Part shown: positions 46,248-54,889 of the stretch, piece after piece
Numbering within the stretch: position 1 is the first letter of the stretch
Layout of the letters: every line of letters starts with the position of its first letter
Origin: Hyphomicrobiales bacterium
Lineage (GTDB): Bacteria > Pseudomonadota > Alphaproteobacteria > Rhizobiales > Rhizobiaceae
DNA: 64,000 bases
Direction of reading: 5' to 3'
Assembly (NCBI GenBank): GCA_900474095.1
Contig: UCOA01000035.1
Coordinates: 59,975-123,974, forward strand
Position numbers and translations under genes: made by a program
The notes under the pieces: model-generated
The model's input: only the letters and a program-made list of their open reading frames with translations
The model's database searches: none
What the model was told of the DNA's origin: nothing

Positions 46248-47108
46248 ATGAACAACTATATCGAAACCAACCGGCTGAACTGGGACGACCGGGCGGCCCT
46301 GCACGCGACCGACACCACCGGTAGCTACCGGATTGCCAAGGTGCTTGCCGGTGGCTCGTCGCTCCATGCGCTGGAGGCGAGCGAGATCGGCGACGTCGCG
46401 GCCAAGGACATCGTCCACCTGCAATGCCATATCGGGCTCGACACGCTGAGCCTGAAGCATCTGGGCGCGGCAAGCGTGACGGGGCTCGATTTTTCGCCGG
46501 TCGCCATTGCCGCAGGACGCGAATTTGCGGCAAGAGCCGGAACGGAAGCGACATTCGTCGAGGCATCCGTCTACGATGCGGCGGCAGCTCTCGGGCACCG
46601 GACCTACGACATGGTCTTCGTCACCTGGGGTGCGATCCACTGGCTGCCGGATATTTTTGGCTGGGCCAAGGTTGTTTCAAGTCTGCTCAGGCCCGGCGGA
46701 CGGCTCTACCTGCTCGACGGGCATCCGCAGATGTTCCAGCATGAGGCTGTCGGCGGCAGGCTTTCGATGGCGCATGGCTGGCGCACGCCGCACGATGCGC
46801 CGTTCTTGGTCGAGGATACCCATACCTATACCGGCGACGAGCGTCCGCTGACGCACAGGCGCAGTTATGAGTGGTTCCATCCCTTGAGCAACATCGTCAA
46901 CGCGCTTTTGAAAGCCGGGATGGCGCTGGATTTCCTCAACGAGCACGAGATCCTGGCCTGGCCGCATTATCCCGGCATGGTCGAGACCGGCGAGGACCAG
47001 TTCGAGCTCGGGCCGGGCCTGCCGCGCATGCCGCTGTCGTTTCGGTCGGGGCGAGGAAGGCCGTCTACAGCGCCGCGCGTCCAACCTGACGCGCAAAGGA
47101 CGTTGTAG
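46248..47108 (+). CDS. Class I SAM-dependent methyltransferase, probably frameshifted at its 3' end
   Basis: Predicted 286-aa enzyme starting MNNYIETNRLNWDDRAALHA. AdoMet motifs are HLQCHIGLDTLSLKHLGAASVTGLDFSP and a later LLRPGGRLYLLDGHP. The start at 46248 follows a GGAGG-like run; a frame to 46167 overlaps the rplS terminator. As read, the tail ends GRGRPSTAPRVQPDAQRTL inside the repeat copy 47066-47168. Adding one T at the TTT of 47040-47042 would give PLSFSVGARKAV and end YSAARPT, close to the AcuI-like tail and to family ends. So a one-base deletion near 47041 is likely (or a true variant). Catalytic part intact. Confidence 0.83.
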   Translation: MNNYIETNRLNWDDRAALHATDTTGSYRIAKVLAGGSSLHALEASEIGDVAAKDIVHLQCHIGLDTLSLKHLGAASVTGLDFSPVAIAAGREFAARAGTEATFVEASVYDAAAALGHRTYDMVFVTWGAIHWLPDIFGWAKVVSSLLRPGGRLYLLDGHPQMFQHEAVGGRLSMAHGWRTPHDAPFLVEDTHTYTGDERPLTHRRSYEWFHPLSNIVNALLKAGMALDFLNEHEILAWPHYPGMVETGEDQFELGPGLPRMPLSFRSGRGRPSTAPRVQPDAQRTL

Positions 47109-47168
47109 AACTTTGAAACTGCTGCACAACTTCACCTTAAATCGATTCCGATTTAAGGGATCATTCAG
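47066..47168. repeat. Rhizobial-type palindromic intergenic repeat, copy 2
   Basis: TACAGCGCCGCGCGTC...TGACGCGCAAAGGACGTTGTA, then a degenerate second palindrome CTGCACAACTT...TTTAAGGGATCATTCAG. Same orientation as copy 1. Its first half overlaps the 3' end of the methyltransferase gene and supplies the stop codon in either frame. Confidence 0.8.
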
Positions 47169-47176
47169 CAGACTCG

Positions 47177-47683
47177 TCAGGGCCGGGTAGCGGGGTCCCA
47201 ATGCTCGTCGGCCTTGCCGTCCTTGATCCGCCAGGTGTCGAACCACGTGGTTGTGTAGGTCTTGGCCGGGTTCTTCTCATCCTTGATTTCGCGAACATAG
47301 CCGACGGTGACGAGGTCCCCTTCGGCCGTCACGAAGGCGACCGGGGTCTTGATCTTCTCAGGGATAGGCGACGGCTCAAGCTTCAGGACTTCCGTGAAAT
47401 AGGCGACGACGCCGGCGCGACCGGACGCGGCGTTGGGATTGTGCTGGATGTAGCGCTCGGTCAGATAGTCGCCGGCCTTGTCCCAGTGGTTGGCTTCGAG
47501 CAGATCACGGATGATGCCGTAGACCACCTGCTTGTTGGCGTGGAGCTTCGGGTCTGGGCTTGTGAAGTGCGCTTCGGCGTCCGCGGCCGCCACCACGGCC
47601 TCCTGTGCTCGCGTTGGAGGGGCCGAAAGCGCCGCGCCAAGCAGCGACAGGGCAAGAACGGCGGATGTTACAGCTGCTTTCAT
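47177..47683 (-). CDS. Secreted NTF2-like (SnoaL-type) protein
   Basis: Predicted 168-aa periplasmic protein. A signal peptide (MKAAVTSAVLALSLLGAALS, cleavage near TRA-QEA) precedes an NTF2-fold domain (LLEANHWDKAGDYLTERYIQHNP...TWRIKDGKADEHWDPATRP). The start at 47683 follows AAAGGAAAG; the ATG at 47707 would precede the signal. Function unknown; related folds are isomerase or stress proteins. Confidence 0.85.
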   Translation of the reverse strand: MKAAVTSAVLALSLLGAALSAPPTRAQEAVVAAADAEAHFTSPDPKLHANKQVVYGIIRDLLEANHWDKAGDYLTERYIQHNPNAASGRAGVVAYFTEVLKLEPSPIPEKIKTPVAFVTAEGDLVTVGYVREIKDEKNPAKTYTTTWFDTWRIKDGKADEHWDPATRP

Positions 47684-47933
47684 TGTCTTTCCTTTGTTTC
47701 GGCACAAAGCCTGACGCCTTTTGCAAGGACGCTAGAGGCTGCGGTGCGGCAAGGAAAGACGGCAGTTTTTCCGCTCATGGTATTGAAAAGAGAACCACGT
47801 TCCCTGCACGTCACCGCTTCATCGGCGATAGTGCCAGCGCCTGCCATCGAAACACCGTCACAAGGGACGATCCCTCCTTGCCTTGTCCGGAGGTTTCGTG
47901 ACAGTCTTGCCCGCCACAATTCAGGAGCCATCC

Positions 47934-48731
47934 ATGTTTTCCCGCCGCACCGTTCTCGCCGGCCTTACCGCCCTTGTTCTTGCACCTTTGTGCGCTGCCG
48001 CCGCCGAGCTGCCGGATCTGGGCGGGCGAACGGTGGTAGTCGTGACGGAGAATGCCTATCCGCCGCTGCAGTTCGTCGATCCAAAGAGCGGCAAGGCGAT
48101 CGGCTGGGAATATGATGCGATGGAGGAGATCGCCAAGCGGTTGAATTTCAAGCTGGAAATCCAGAACACCTCCTGGGACGCAATGATCCAGGCGGTCTCC
48201 GACGGCCAGTACGACATCGGCATGACCGGCATCACCATCAAGGACGAGCGCAAGACGCAGGTTGATTTCTCCGATCCTTATATGCGCTCGCAGCAGTTCA
48301 TGCTGGTGCGCGGCGACGAGAGCCGCTTTACCGACGCCAAGACTTTTGGCGCGTTTGCCGATGGGCTTGTCGGCGCCCAGCCAGGTACCTCGCCGTTCTA
48401 CACGGCGGTCTATGAAATCCTCGACGGCAACGAGCAGAACCCGCGGATCAAACTGTTCGAGACGTTCGGCGCGACGGTGCAGGCCTTGAAGGCGGGCGAC
48501 GTCGATACGGTGCTGACGGACAGCGTCGCGGCCAAGGGCTATGTCGATTCCTCAAACGGCGCGCTGAAGGTGATCGGCGGGCCGCTCGGTACGGAGGATT
48601 TCGGCTTCATCTTCAAGAAGGGCTCGGACCTCGTCGCACCCGTCAATGCCGCGATCGCCGCGCTGAAGGCCGACGGCACGTTCGACAAGCTGAACCAGAA
48701 ATGGTTCGTCGACTACAAGATGGGCGAATGA
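47934..48731 (+). CDS. Amino-acid ABC transporter, periplasmic binding protein
   Basis: Predicted 265-aa SBP family 3 protein. Signal peptide MFSRRTVLAGLTALVLAPLC (with RR, possibly lipo/Tat-like) and mature motifs VTENAYPPLQFVDPKSGKAIGWEYDAMEEIA, WDAMIQAVSDGQYDIGMTGITI and DFSDPYMRSQQFMLV. It likely binds a polar amino acid. AGGAG lies upstream of 47934. Only a permease follows; there is no ATPase. Confidence 0.92.
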   Translation: MFSRRTVLAGLTALVLAPLCAAAAELPDLGGRTVVVVTENAYPPLQFVDPKSGKAIGWEYDAMEEIAKRLNFKLEIQNTSWDAMIQAVSDGQYDIGMTGITIKDERKTQVDFSDPYMRSQQFMLVRGDESRFTDAKTFGAFADGLVGAQPGTSPFYTAVYEILDGNEQNPRIKLFETFGATVQALKAGDVDTVLTDSVAAKGYVDSSNGALKVIGGPLGTEDFGFIFKKGSDLVAPVNAAIAALKADGTFDKLNQKWFVDYKMGE

Positions 48732-48741
48732 TCGCCATCCG

Positions 48742-49560
48742 ATGACGCCTGCGCAGCCGCAACACACATCTCAAAAGGGAGACTATCCCTGGTGGCTGGT
48801 CGCCCTTACCGTTATCGCCGCAGCACTCGCCGTGGTGATCGCCTCGAACGATATCTACATCCAGGTGTTCAGCATCGTCTCGGCCGGTATCGGCATCACC
48901 ATCCTGGTGACGCTGCTCGGCTTCTTCTTCGCCACGCTGCTGGGGCTCGGCATCGCGTTGATGGCGCTGTCGGAGCGCCCAGCCCTGCGCCAGATCGCCC
49001 GGTTCTATACCGAAGTGATCCGCGGCATCCCGATCCTCGTGCTCCTGTTCTACATCGCCTTCGTCGGCGCGCCGGCGCTGGTGACGCTAGTCAACGTGGT
49101 GCTGAGCCCGCTGGTGGAGGCCGGTTATGCCAAGCCGCTTCTGGTGCGCGACGTCTCCTTGATGTGGCGGGCGATCATGGCGCTCACCATCGGCTATTCC
49201 GCCTTCATCGCCGAAGTCTTTCGCGCCGGCATCCAGTCGGTCGACAAGGGGCAGATCGAGGCTGCGAAGGCATTGGGCCTGTCGCGCTACCAGCGTTTTC
49301 GGCTGGTTGTCTTCCCGCAGGCGATCCGCGTCATCCTGCCGCCGCTCGGAAACGATTTCGTGGCGATGGTAAAGGACTCATCCCTCGTCTCCGTGCTCGG
49401 CGTCGCCGATATCACCCAGATGGGCAAGATCTACGCCTCCGGCTCGTTCCGCTTCTTCGAAACCTATTCGATCGTCGCCTATATCTATCTGATCCTGACG
49501 ATCGGGTTGTCGCTGGGGTTGCGGCAGCTGGAGAAGAGGCTGCGGCAGGCAGTTCCATAG
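48742..49560 (+). CDS. Amino-acid ABC transporter permease (HisM/GlnP type)
   Basis: Predicted 272-aa permease with five or six helices. EAA loop EAAKALGLSRYQRFRLVVFPQAIRVILPPLGNDFV. Starts 10 bases after the binding protein gene. A separate ATPase must be supplied elsewhere, as none follows. Confidence 0.93.
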   Translation: MTPAQPQHTSQKGDYPWWLVALTVIAAALAVVIASNDIYIQVFSIVSAGIGITILVTLLGFFFATLLGLGIALMALSERPALRQIARFYTEVIRGIPILVLLFYIAFVGAPALVTLVNVVLSPLVEAGYAKPLLVRDVSLMWRAIMALTIGYSAFIAEVFRAGIQSVDKGQIEAAKALGLSRYQRFRLVVFPQAIRVILPPLGNDFVAMVKDSSLVSVLGVADITQMGKIYASGSFRFFETYSIVAYIYLILTIGLSLGLRQLEKRLRQAVP

Positions 49561-49627
49561 TGATCATTGATATGCCTTCAAGCTTCATCTATAGGTTGAG
49601 AAAACCAGGTGTGGAGGATCAAGGTTG

Positions 49628-49852
49628 ATGGCTCTAAGGTTTGCCGCAAAATGGCTTCTGTTTTTGACGCTGTCTGTTGGAATTGTTTCCGCGACGCACT
49701 TTTTTCCGGTTTACGTCCTGGCCCATGTGCTTGCGCTGAGCGGTGTGACCGCCTGGGTGTTGACTGTTTTGATCCTAATGTTTTCGATCAGTTTGGTGTG
49801 GACGCTTTTTAGCCGTGCATACTGGCAAAGACGCATGCCCGCAGAGAGATAA
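49628..49852 (+). CDS. Candidate small membrane protein (74 aa)
   Basis: MALRFAAKWLLFLTLSVGIV... with two hydrophobic helices (about 8-23 and 37-60) and a basic C-terminus (YWQRRMPAER). GGATCAAGG precedes the start. It follows the permease gene by 67 bases. Function unknown; a real gene is likely but not certain. Confidence 0.55.
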   Translation: MALRFAAKWLLFLTLSVGIVSATHFFPVYVLAHVLALSGVTAWVLTVLILMFSISLVWTLFSRAYWQRRMPAER

Positions 49853-50054
49853 ACTTCGGGCGTTAATTTCGGCGAACCAATGCTGACACGATGGCAATTG
49901 AAGAACCGCTTAAAAATTGCTATGTGACGGCCTATGGAATCCAAATTCGGATGTTTTGCGCAGAAAATCGTCGTGCTGCAGGACCACAAGCGTCTGCCGG
50001 CACGGTTTTTTGCGTGCGTTTCGGGCGCGCTCAACAGCCGACTTCGCTGATCTT

Positions 50055-50102
50055 CGGGGCCAGACCCCGGCTGGGTTTCCGGCGCCCTTCGCCGGGCATT
50101 TT
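50055..50102 (+). promoter_or_regulatory. Hairpin leader region before leuC, possible attenuator
   Basis: CGGGG-ccaga-CCCCG (50055-50069) then CCGGCG-ccctt-CGCCGG (50079-50095) followed by gcaTTTT, 30 bases before leuC. The second stem with T-run looks like a weak terminator. No leucine-rich leader peptide was identified. The rest of the 282-bp gap (49853-50134) shows nothing else. Confidence 0.35.
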
Positions 50103-50134
50103 CCTGACGTCTTCTTTACTATGGATCAAAAGCC

Positions 50135-51544
50135 ATGAGCGCACCGCGTACTCTCTACGATAAAATTTGGGACGACCATCTGGTCGATCAACAGGGCGAC
50201 GGGACCTGTCTTCTCTACATCGACCGCCATCTCGTTCACGAAGTGACGAGCCCGCAGGCGTTCGAGGGGCTGCGCATGACGAACCGCAAGGTGCGGGCGC
50301 CGCAAAAGACGCTTGCCGTCGTCGACCACAACGTTCCGACCTCGCCGGATCGCCATCTCGGCATCAAAAACGAGGAAAGCCGCATCCAGGTGGAAGCGCT
50401 GGCCCAGAACGCCGCCGATTTCGGCGTCGAATATTATTCGGCCAGCGACAAGCGCCAGGGCATCGTCCACATCGTCGGTCCGGAGCAGGGCTTCACCCTG
50501 CCGGGCATGACCATCGTCTGCGGCGACAGCCACACCTCGACGCATGGTGCCTTCGGGGCGCTGGCGCATGGCATCGGCACGTCCGAGGTGGAGCACGTGC
50601 TCGCAACCCAGACGCTGATCCAGAAGAAGGCCAAGAACATGCTGGTGCGTGTCGATGGCCAGCTGCCGGAAGGCGTCACGGCGAAGGACATCATCCTTGC
50701 CATTATCGGCGAGATTGGCACAGCCGGCGGCACCGGCCACGTCATCGAGTTCGCTGGCGAAGCCATCCGCGCGCTGTCGATGGAAGGCCGTATGACCATC
50801 TGCAACATGACGATCGAAGGCGGCGCCCGCGCGGGCCTGATCGCGCCGGACGAAAAGACGTTCGAATACATCAAGGGCAAGCCGCGTGCGCCGAAGGGCG
50901 AAGAGCTGGAACAGGCGATCGCCTACTGGAAGACGCTGCACACCGACGAAGACGCTCATTTCGACCGCGTCGTTGTGCTCGATGCAGCAGCGCTGCCGCC
51001 GATCGTTTCCTGGGGCTCCTCGCCGGAAGACGTCATCTCCGTCCAGGGCATCGTTCCGAACCCGGACGAAATCCAGGACGAGAACAAGCGCACCTCGAAG
51101 TGGCGGGCACTCGACTATATGGGCCTGAAGCCGGGCACGAAGATCACCGACATCAACATCGACCGCGTCTTCATCGGCTCCTGCACCAACGGCCGTATCG
51201 AGGATCTGCGTGAAGTCGCCAAGGTCGTCGAAGGCCGTACCGTCGCTCCGACCGTCTCGGCGATGATCGTGCCGGGTTCGGGCCTCGTCAAGGAACAGGC
51301 GGAAGCCGAAGGCCTCGACAAGATCTTCAAGGCGGCCGGCTTCGACTGGCGCGAGCCGGGCTGTTCCATGTGCCTTGCCATGAACGACGACCGCCTGAAG
51401 CCGGGCGAGCGTTGTGCGTCCACCTCCAACCGCAACTTCGAGGGCCGCCAGGGTTTTAAGGGCCGCACGCACCTCGTGTCGCCCGCCATGGCAGCGGCGG
51501 CGGCCGTGTCTGGTCACTTCGTCGATATCCGCGAGTGGAAGTAA
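50135..51544 (+). CDS. leuC: 3-isopropylmalate dehydratase large subunit
   Basis: Predicted 469-aa 4Fe-4S aconitase-family enzyme of leucine biosynthesis, isomerising 2- to 3-isopropylmalate with LeuD. Cluster cysteines C350 ([13 protein letters not shown]), C410 and C413 (GCSMCLAMN) are all present, and [32 protein letters not shown] is the substrate loop. Length matches the family. LeuD is not in the window. The ribosome-binding site is weak. Confidence 0.97.
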   Translation: MSAPRTLYDKIWDDHLVDQQGDGTCLLYIDRHLVHEVTSPQAFEGLRMTNRKVRAPQKTLAVVDHNVPTSPDRHLGIKNEESRIQVEALAQNAADFGVEYYSASDKRQGIVHIVGPEQGFTLPGMTIVCGDSHTSTHGAFGALAHGIGTSEVEHVLATQTLIQKKAKNMLVRVDGQLPEGVTAKDIILAIIGEIGTAGGTGHVIEFAGEAIRALSMEGRMTICNMTIEGGARAGLIAPDEKTFEYIKGKPRAPKGEELEQAIAYWKTLHTDEDAHFDRVVVLDAAALPPIVSWGSSPEDVISVQGIVPNPDEIQDENKRTSKWRALDYMGLKPGTKITDINIDRVFIGSCTNGRIEDLREVAKVVEGRTVAPTVSAMIVPGSGLVKEQAEAEGLDKIFKAAGFDWREPGCSMCLAMNDDRLKPGERCASTSNRNFEGRQGFKGRTHLVSPAMAAAAAVSGHFVDIREWK

Positions 51545-51552
51545 GTCTTTGA

Positions 51553-51693
51553 CCCTCCCCTTGAAGGGGGAGGGCCGGCACATCTGATCGAAGGCGATTG
51601 CAAAAAGCTCCCACTTCTCCCCCGCGGGGAGAAGTGGGAGCGAGCCGCAAAACTATATGCAATTGCCCTTCCCCCTCGAAGGGGAGGTGGGAG
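51553..51693. repeat. Cluster of three palindromes between leuC and the SixA-like gene
   Basis: CCCTCCCC / GGGGAGGG (51553-51574); CTCCCACTTCTCCCC-cgc-GGGGAGAAGTGGGAG (51608-51640, 15-bp perfect stem); and CTTCCCC / GGGGAGG (about 51668-51690). The middle one shares its core with the 139-bp element at 39341-39479. Together they fill the 156-bp gap and lack a T-run. Confidence 0.7.
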
Positions 51694-51700
51694 GAACCAA

Positions 51701-52237
51701 ATGGCCAAGAAATCCGCAAAGCCGAAACACCGCCTGATCCTTCTGCGCCACGCAAAATCCGCCTGGCCCGACGGTGTGGCAGATCGTGAGCGGCCGCTGG
51801 CGGAGCGCGGTCGCAAGGCAGCACACGTCATTGGTGCCTATATGGCGCGGGAAAAACTGATCCCCGATCTTGCTCTCGTCTCGCCTGCCCGCCGCGCGCA
51901 GGAGACGTGGAAACTCGTTCGCAAGACCTTGTCGGGAAAGGTCGACGAGCGCGAGGCGCCTGATATCTACGAGGTATCGGCCGAACGAATTGTCGATGTG
52001 ATCCGGACGGTCGGGCCCGACATTCGCACCCTGCTGATCGTCGGCCACAACCCCGGTATGGAGAATGCCGCGTCGCTGCTCGTGGCGGATGGCGATGCGG
52101 ATGCCGTGGCTCGGATGGAGGACAAGTTCCCGACGGCGGGGCTCGCCGTCATCGACTTCGATATCGACGGATGGGACGAGCTTGCGCCGGGCAGCGGTTA
52201 TCTGGAGCGGTTCGTGACGCCAAAATCAGTGGGGTGA
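51701..52237 (+). CDS. Histidine phosphatase family protein (SixA-like)
   Basis: Predicted 178-aa branch-2 histidine phosphatase. Catalytic LLRHAKSAWPDGVADRERPLAERG (RHxxS variant) near residue 12 and second His in LLIVGHNPGME. SixA removes phosphate from phosphohistidine of sensor kinases or PTS proteins; a target is not indicated here. Confidence 0.9.
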   Translation: MAKKSAKPKHRLILLRHAKSAWPDGVADRERPLAERGRKAAHVIGAYMAREKLIPDLALVSPARRAQETWKLVRKTLSGKVDEREAPDIYEVSAERIVDVIRTVGPDIRTLLIVGHNPGMENAASLLVADGDADAVARMEDKFPTAGLAVIDFDIDGWDELAPGSGYLERFVTPKSVG

Positions 52238-52303
52238 GCGACGGTGACCAATGTTACCGACGTCCACTTGGGCGTGGCGCAGCGTCGTTACCGCAAGCGC
52301 ATG

Positions 52304-52879
52304 TCATGCCGTGTCCATCCGAAAAATAGCCCAGACGTTGCAATCGGCGTGACGCTCGCCCGGGTAACGTTCCTTCAGGTCACGCTGAACCTCTCTTGCC
52401 CTGCTGTAGCTTTCCAGCAAGCCCTTTGTTGAAAGCTCTGCATTGGCAAAGACATCCGGAAAACCGCCGCAGTTGCACAGCGCACTGACACTGTGATCCT
52501 GATCCAGGAGGTCATAGCCGACAAAGCGAAAGCGCTCACCCATACCTTCCTTGACGGCCGCTTCCGTTGGATTGCGCAGAACGGCGAGAATGTTGACGTT
52601 CGCCGGCGAACCGAGTTCCTGCATGAGAAAATCAAGGTCTGTGAAGAAGTTCAGCAGGCCGTCTTCGTTGACGATGTGATCCCAATAACTGGCCTTCGTT
52701 TCCTGGAGAATGACCGGGCAAATCATCCCGTCGAGGGTCACGACCTCATCAAGTTGCGTCAGGCCCGACCAGGCAATGTATTCGCCCCATTGCGGTCCTT
52801 GCGACGGACCGAATTTTCTCACGGCGATGTAGAGGGGCGTGTTCACGGACCCGGTCTGATTCTCGAACTTGCCCGTCAT
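52304..52879 (-). CDS. Protein of unknown function coupled to an L,D-transpeptidase-like gene
   Basis: Predicted 191-aa soluble protein (MTGKFENQTGSVNTPLYIAV...CNVWAIFRMDTA). The start at 52879 overlaps the transpeptidase stop by 4 bases (ATGA), so they are co-translated. A frame extending to 53158 is read-through in the other gene. Contains CNCGGFPDV and several Cys/His without clear motif. No signal peptide. I do not recognise the family. Confidence 0.7.
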   Translation of the reverse strand: MTGKFENQTGSVNTPLYIAVRKFGPSQGPQWGEYIAWSGLTQLDEVVTLDGMICPVILQETKASYWDHIVNEDGLLNFFTDLDFLMQELGSPANVNILAVLRNPTEAAVKEGMGERFRFVGYDLLDQDHSVSALCNCGGFPDVFANAELSTKGLLESYSRAREVQRDLKERYPGERHADCNVWAIFRMDTA

Positions 52880-53427
52880 CTCAGCACCCTCACGACAGTC
52901 CCCCGCCGCATGAACCGCAACAGCCGCTTCATTGCGGGACGGTTGACGGCGACACAGCCTTCTGTCGGTGTGTAGCCGGGCTTGGCGAGATGGAAGAAGA
53001 TGGCCGAGCCCCCATGGCGTTTGCGCGAGCGCAGGTTCCAGTCCATCACCAGGCAGATGTCGTAGAGGCCGTCGGCGCGTCGCATGGTTTCGTGGCTGGG
53101 TTTGAACGGCGCGGTGACCGGACGGTTGTAGTTCGCATCGCGCGGTTCGTCGCACCACAGCAGGTTCTGCGGGGTGAAGCGGAGCGGCAAAGCGGTCGGC
53201 GGCAAGGTCACGCGGTCGCGGCGGACGTAGCCGCCGACGAGGCGCATGGCGGCGATCGGGGTGGCGCCATCGCCTTCGCGCTTGCGCGAGCTGGTGCCGC
53301 TGCGGCCGATCGCAGCTTCGTCAGTGCGGCCCGCGAAGGTGACGAGGGCGCGGCTTGAATTTCCCGGTTTTCTTCGGACAATGACAGTGCGGGCTTGATT
53401 TGAGGCCTTGCGGGGTTTTCGTCGCAT
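52876..53427 (-). CDS. L,D-transpeptidase (YkuD) family protein
   Basis: Predicted 183-aa protein. The catalytic part is HGGSAIFFHLAKPGYTPTEGCVAVNRPAMKRLL: His, then Ser/Thr-x-GC with nucleophilic Cys (EGCVAVNR). Upstream residues are basic (MRRKPRKASNQARTVIVRRKPG) and lack a clear signal peptide, so secretion is unclear. YkuD enzymes cross-link peptidoglycan or attach lipoproteins. The start at 53427 has no strong Shine-Dalgarno. Divergent from the response regulator. Confidence 0.85.
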   Translation of the reverse strand: MRRKPRKASNQARTVIVRRKPGNSSRALVTFAGRTDEAAIGRSGTSSRKREGDGATPIAAMRLVGGYVRRDRVTLPPTALPLRFTPQNLLWCDEPRDANYNRPVTAPFKPSHETMRRADGLYDICLVMDWNLRSRKRHGGSAIFFHLAKPGYTPTEGCVAVNRPAMKRLLRFMRRGTVVRVLR

Positions 53428-53550
53428 TTTACACACAGTTTTTTGCGTTGTCCGTGATCTGAAACCACACCATAGCACTACACAATATGCAACAAACGGG
53501 TGAAGCTTCCATTGAGCCAGTTTCAACCGGAAGCAAGGAGGGATCCCAGC

Positions 53551-54234
53551 ATGTCGGCCCGCACCATTCTTCTCGTCGATGATGACAACGACCTGCGCGA
53601 AACGCTGACCGAGCAGCTGTCCCTCTATGAGGAATTCACCATTCTTCAGGAGCCGACGGCGGCCAAGGGCATCCATACGGCCCGCAACCAGCAGATCGCC
53701 CTTCTGGTGATGGATGTCGGCCTGCCGGACATGGACGGGCGCGAGGCGGTGAAGCTCTTGCGCAAGGGCGGCTTCAAGGCGCCGATCATCATGCTGACCG
53801 GCCATGACACCGATTCCGATACGATTCTCGGGCTGGAGGCGGGCGCTAACGACTATGTGACCAAGCCTTTCCGCTTCGCCGTGCTTTTGGCCCGCATCCG
53901 GGCGCAGCTGCGCCAGCATGAGCAGAGCGAGGACGCGACCTTCACCGTCGGCCCCTATACGTTCAAGCCGGGGCAGAAGCTGCTGACGCTGGAAAACGGC
54001 CAGAAAATCCGGCTCACGGAAAAGGAAGCGGCGATCATCCGCTATCTCTATCGCGCCGACCAGAAGGTGGTGACGCGCGACGTGCTGCTCGAAGAGGTCT
54101 GGGGCTACAATTCCGGCGTGACGACCCACACGCTTGAAACCCATGTTTATCGCCTGCGCCAGAAAATCGAACGCGACCCTTCCAATGCGGAGATTTTGGT
54201 GACAGAGAATGGCGGGTACAAGATCGTTCCCTGA
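53551..54234 (+). CDS. OmpR-family response regulator
   Basis: Predicted 227-aa regulator. Receiver domain with acidic DDDN, phosphoacceptor D55 (LLVMDVGLPDMDG) and Lys in VTKPFRF; winged-helix domain (ILVTENGGYKIVP end). The start at 53551 has AAGGAGGG upstream. No kinase gene is adjacent. It resembles alphaproteobacterial envelope regulators such as CenR in general form, and lies divergent to an L,D-transpeptidase gene, but the assignment is not made. Confidence 0.9.
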   Translation: MSARTILLVDDDNDLRETLTEQLSLYEEFTILQEPTAAKGIHTARNQQIALLVMDVGLPDMDGREAVKLLRKGGFKAPIIMLTGHDTDSDTILGLEAGANDYVTKPFRFAVLLARIRAQLRQHEQSEDATFTVGPYTFKPGQKLLTLENGQKIRLTEKEAAIIRYLYRADQKVVTRDVLLEEVWGYNSGVTTHTLETHVYRLRQKIERDPSNAEILVTENGGYKIVP

Positions 54235-54286
54235 AAACATGGGGACGTGACGACAGCCGCCACTATGCTCTCTCCGAGGTATTCCC

Positions 54287-54742
54287 TTGTCGCTGAATGA
54301 CGACATCGCCCTTCTGTCTCTCGTGCCGTTGTTTGCGGATATCGACGACGACAAGCTGCGGCTGATTGCCTTCGGGGCCGAGCGCCGACGCCTCAACAGG
54401 GGCCAGCAGCTCTTTCGTGAGGGCGCGCCCGCCGATTGCGCCTTCGCCATTGCCAGCGGCTCGTTCAGTCTGACACGCAGCCTGGTCGATGGCGGCGTCG
54501 AGGTCGTCGATACGGTCGGCCGCGGAACGCTTCTTTCGGAGCTGGCAATGATATCCTTCGTCGAGCGCAAGTTCACCGCCACTGCCGAGGAAGACAGTGA
54601 AGTCATCCGCATCAACCGGCCGCTGTTTCGCCGCATGCTGGAGGAATATCCGGAAGTAGCCGTCGTCGTCGAAGCGCGGATCAAGGACAATCTGCAGACG
54701 ATGATCCGCAACATGCAGAAGCTGGCGCCGAGATTCGGATAG
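54287..54742 (+). CDS. Cyclic-nucleotide-binding-domain protein without DNA-binding domain
   Basis: Predicted 151-aa protein with a single cNMP-binding fold (LVPLFADIDDDKLRLIAFGAERRRLNRGQQLFREGAPADCAFAIASGSFSLTR). A Crp-type helix-turn-helix is absent, so it is a stand-alone sensor domain. Start is TTG at 54287 with GAGG about 10 bases upstream. Function unknown. Confidence 0.82.
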   Translation: MSLNDDIALLSLVPLFADIDDDKLRLIAFGAERRRLNRGQQLFREGAPADCAFAIASGSFSLTRSLVDGGVEVVDTVGRGTLLSELAMISFVERKFTATAEEDSEVIRINRPLFRRMLEEYPEVAVVVEARIKDNLQTMIRNMQKLAPRFG

Positions 54743-54889
54743 ACGGCGGAGTTTCCAACGGTGCTTGTGAGTCGCGACCATATCCGTTCTTCTGCCTGAA
54801 ACGCTGCGCTTTGCACTTCTCTTCGCGGTTATCGCTTCCCATTTAGGCGATGACAGCCAAAAATATTCAGCCACCTAGTAGAAGTCATC

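Noticed and set aside
49891..50163. 90-aa frame overlapping the leuC start
   Set aside because: Overlaps leuC out of frame, no ribosome-binding site, odd composition.
52244..52432. 62-aa plus-strand frame after the SixA-like gene
   Set aside because: GTG start, mostly antisense to the 191-aa gene at 52304-52879, no family.
53551..54234. Assigning the response regulator as CenR
   Set aside because: General resemblance and cell-wall neighbour are suggestive only; no alignment was possible.
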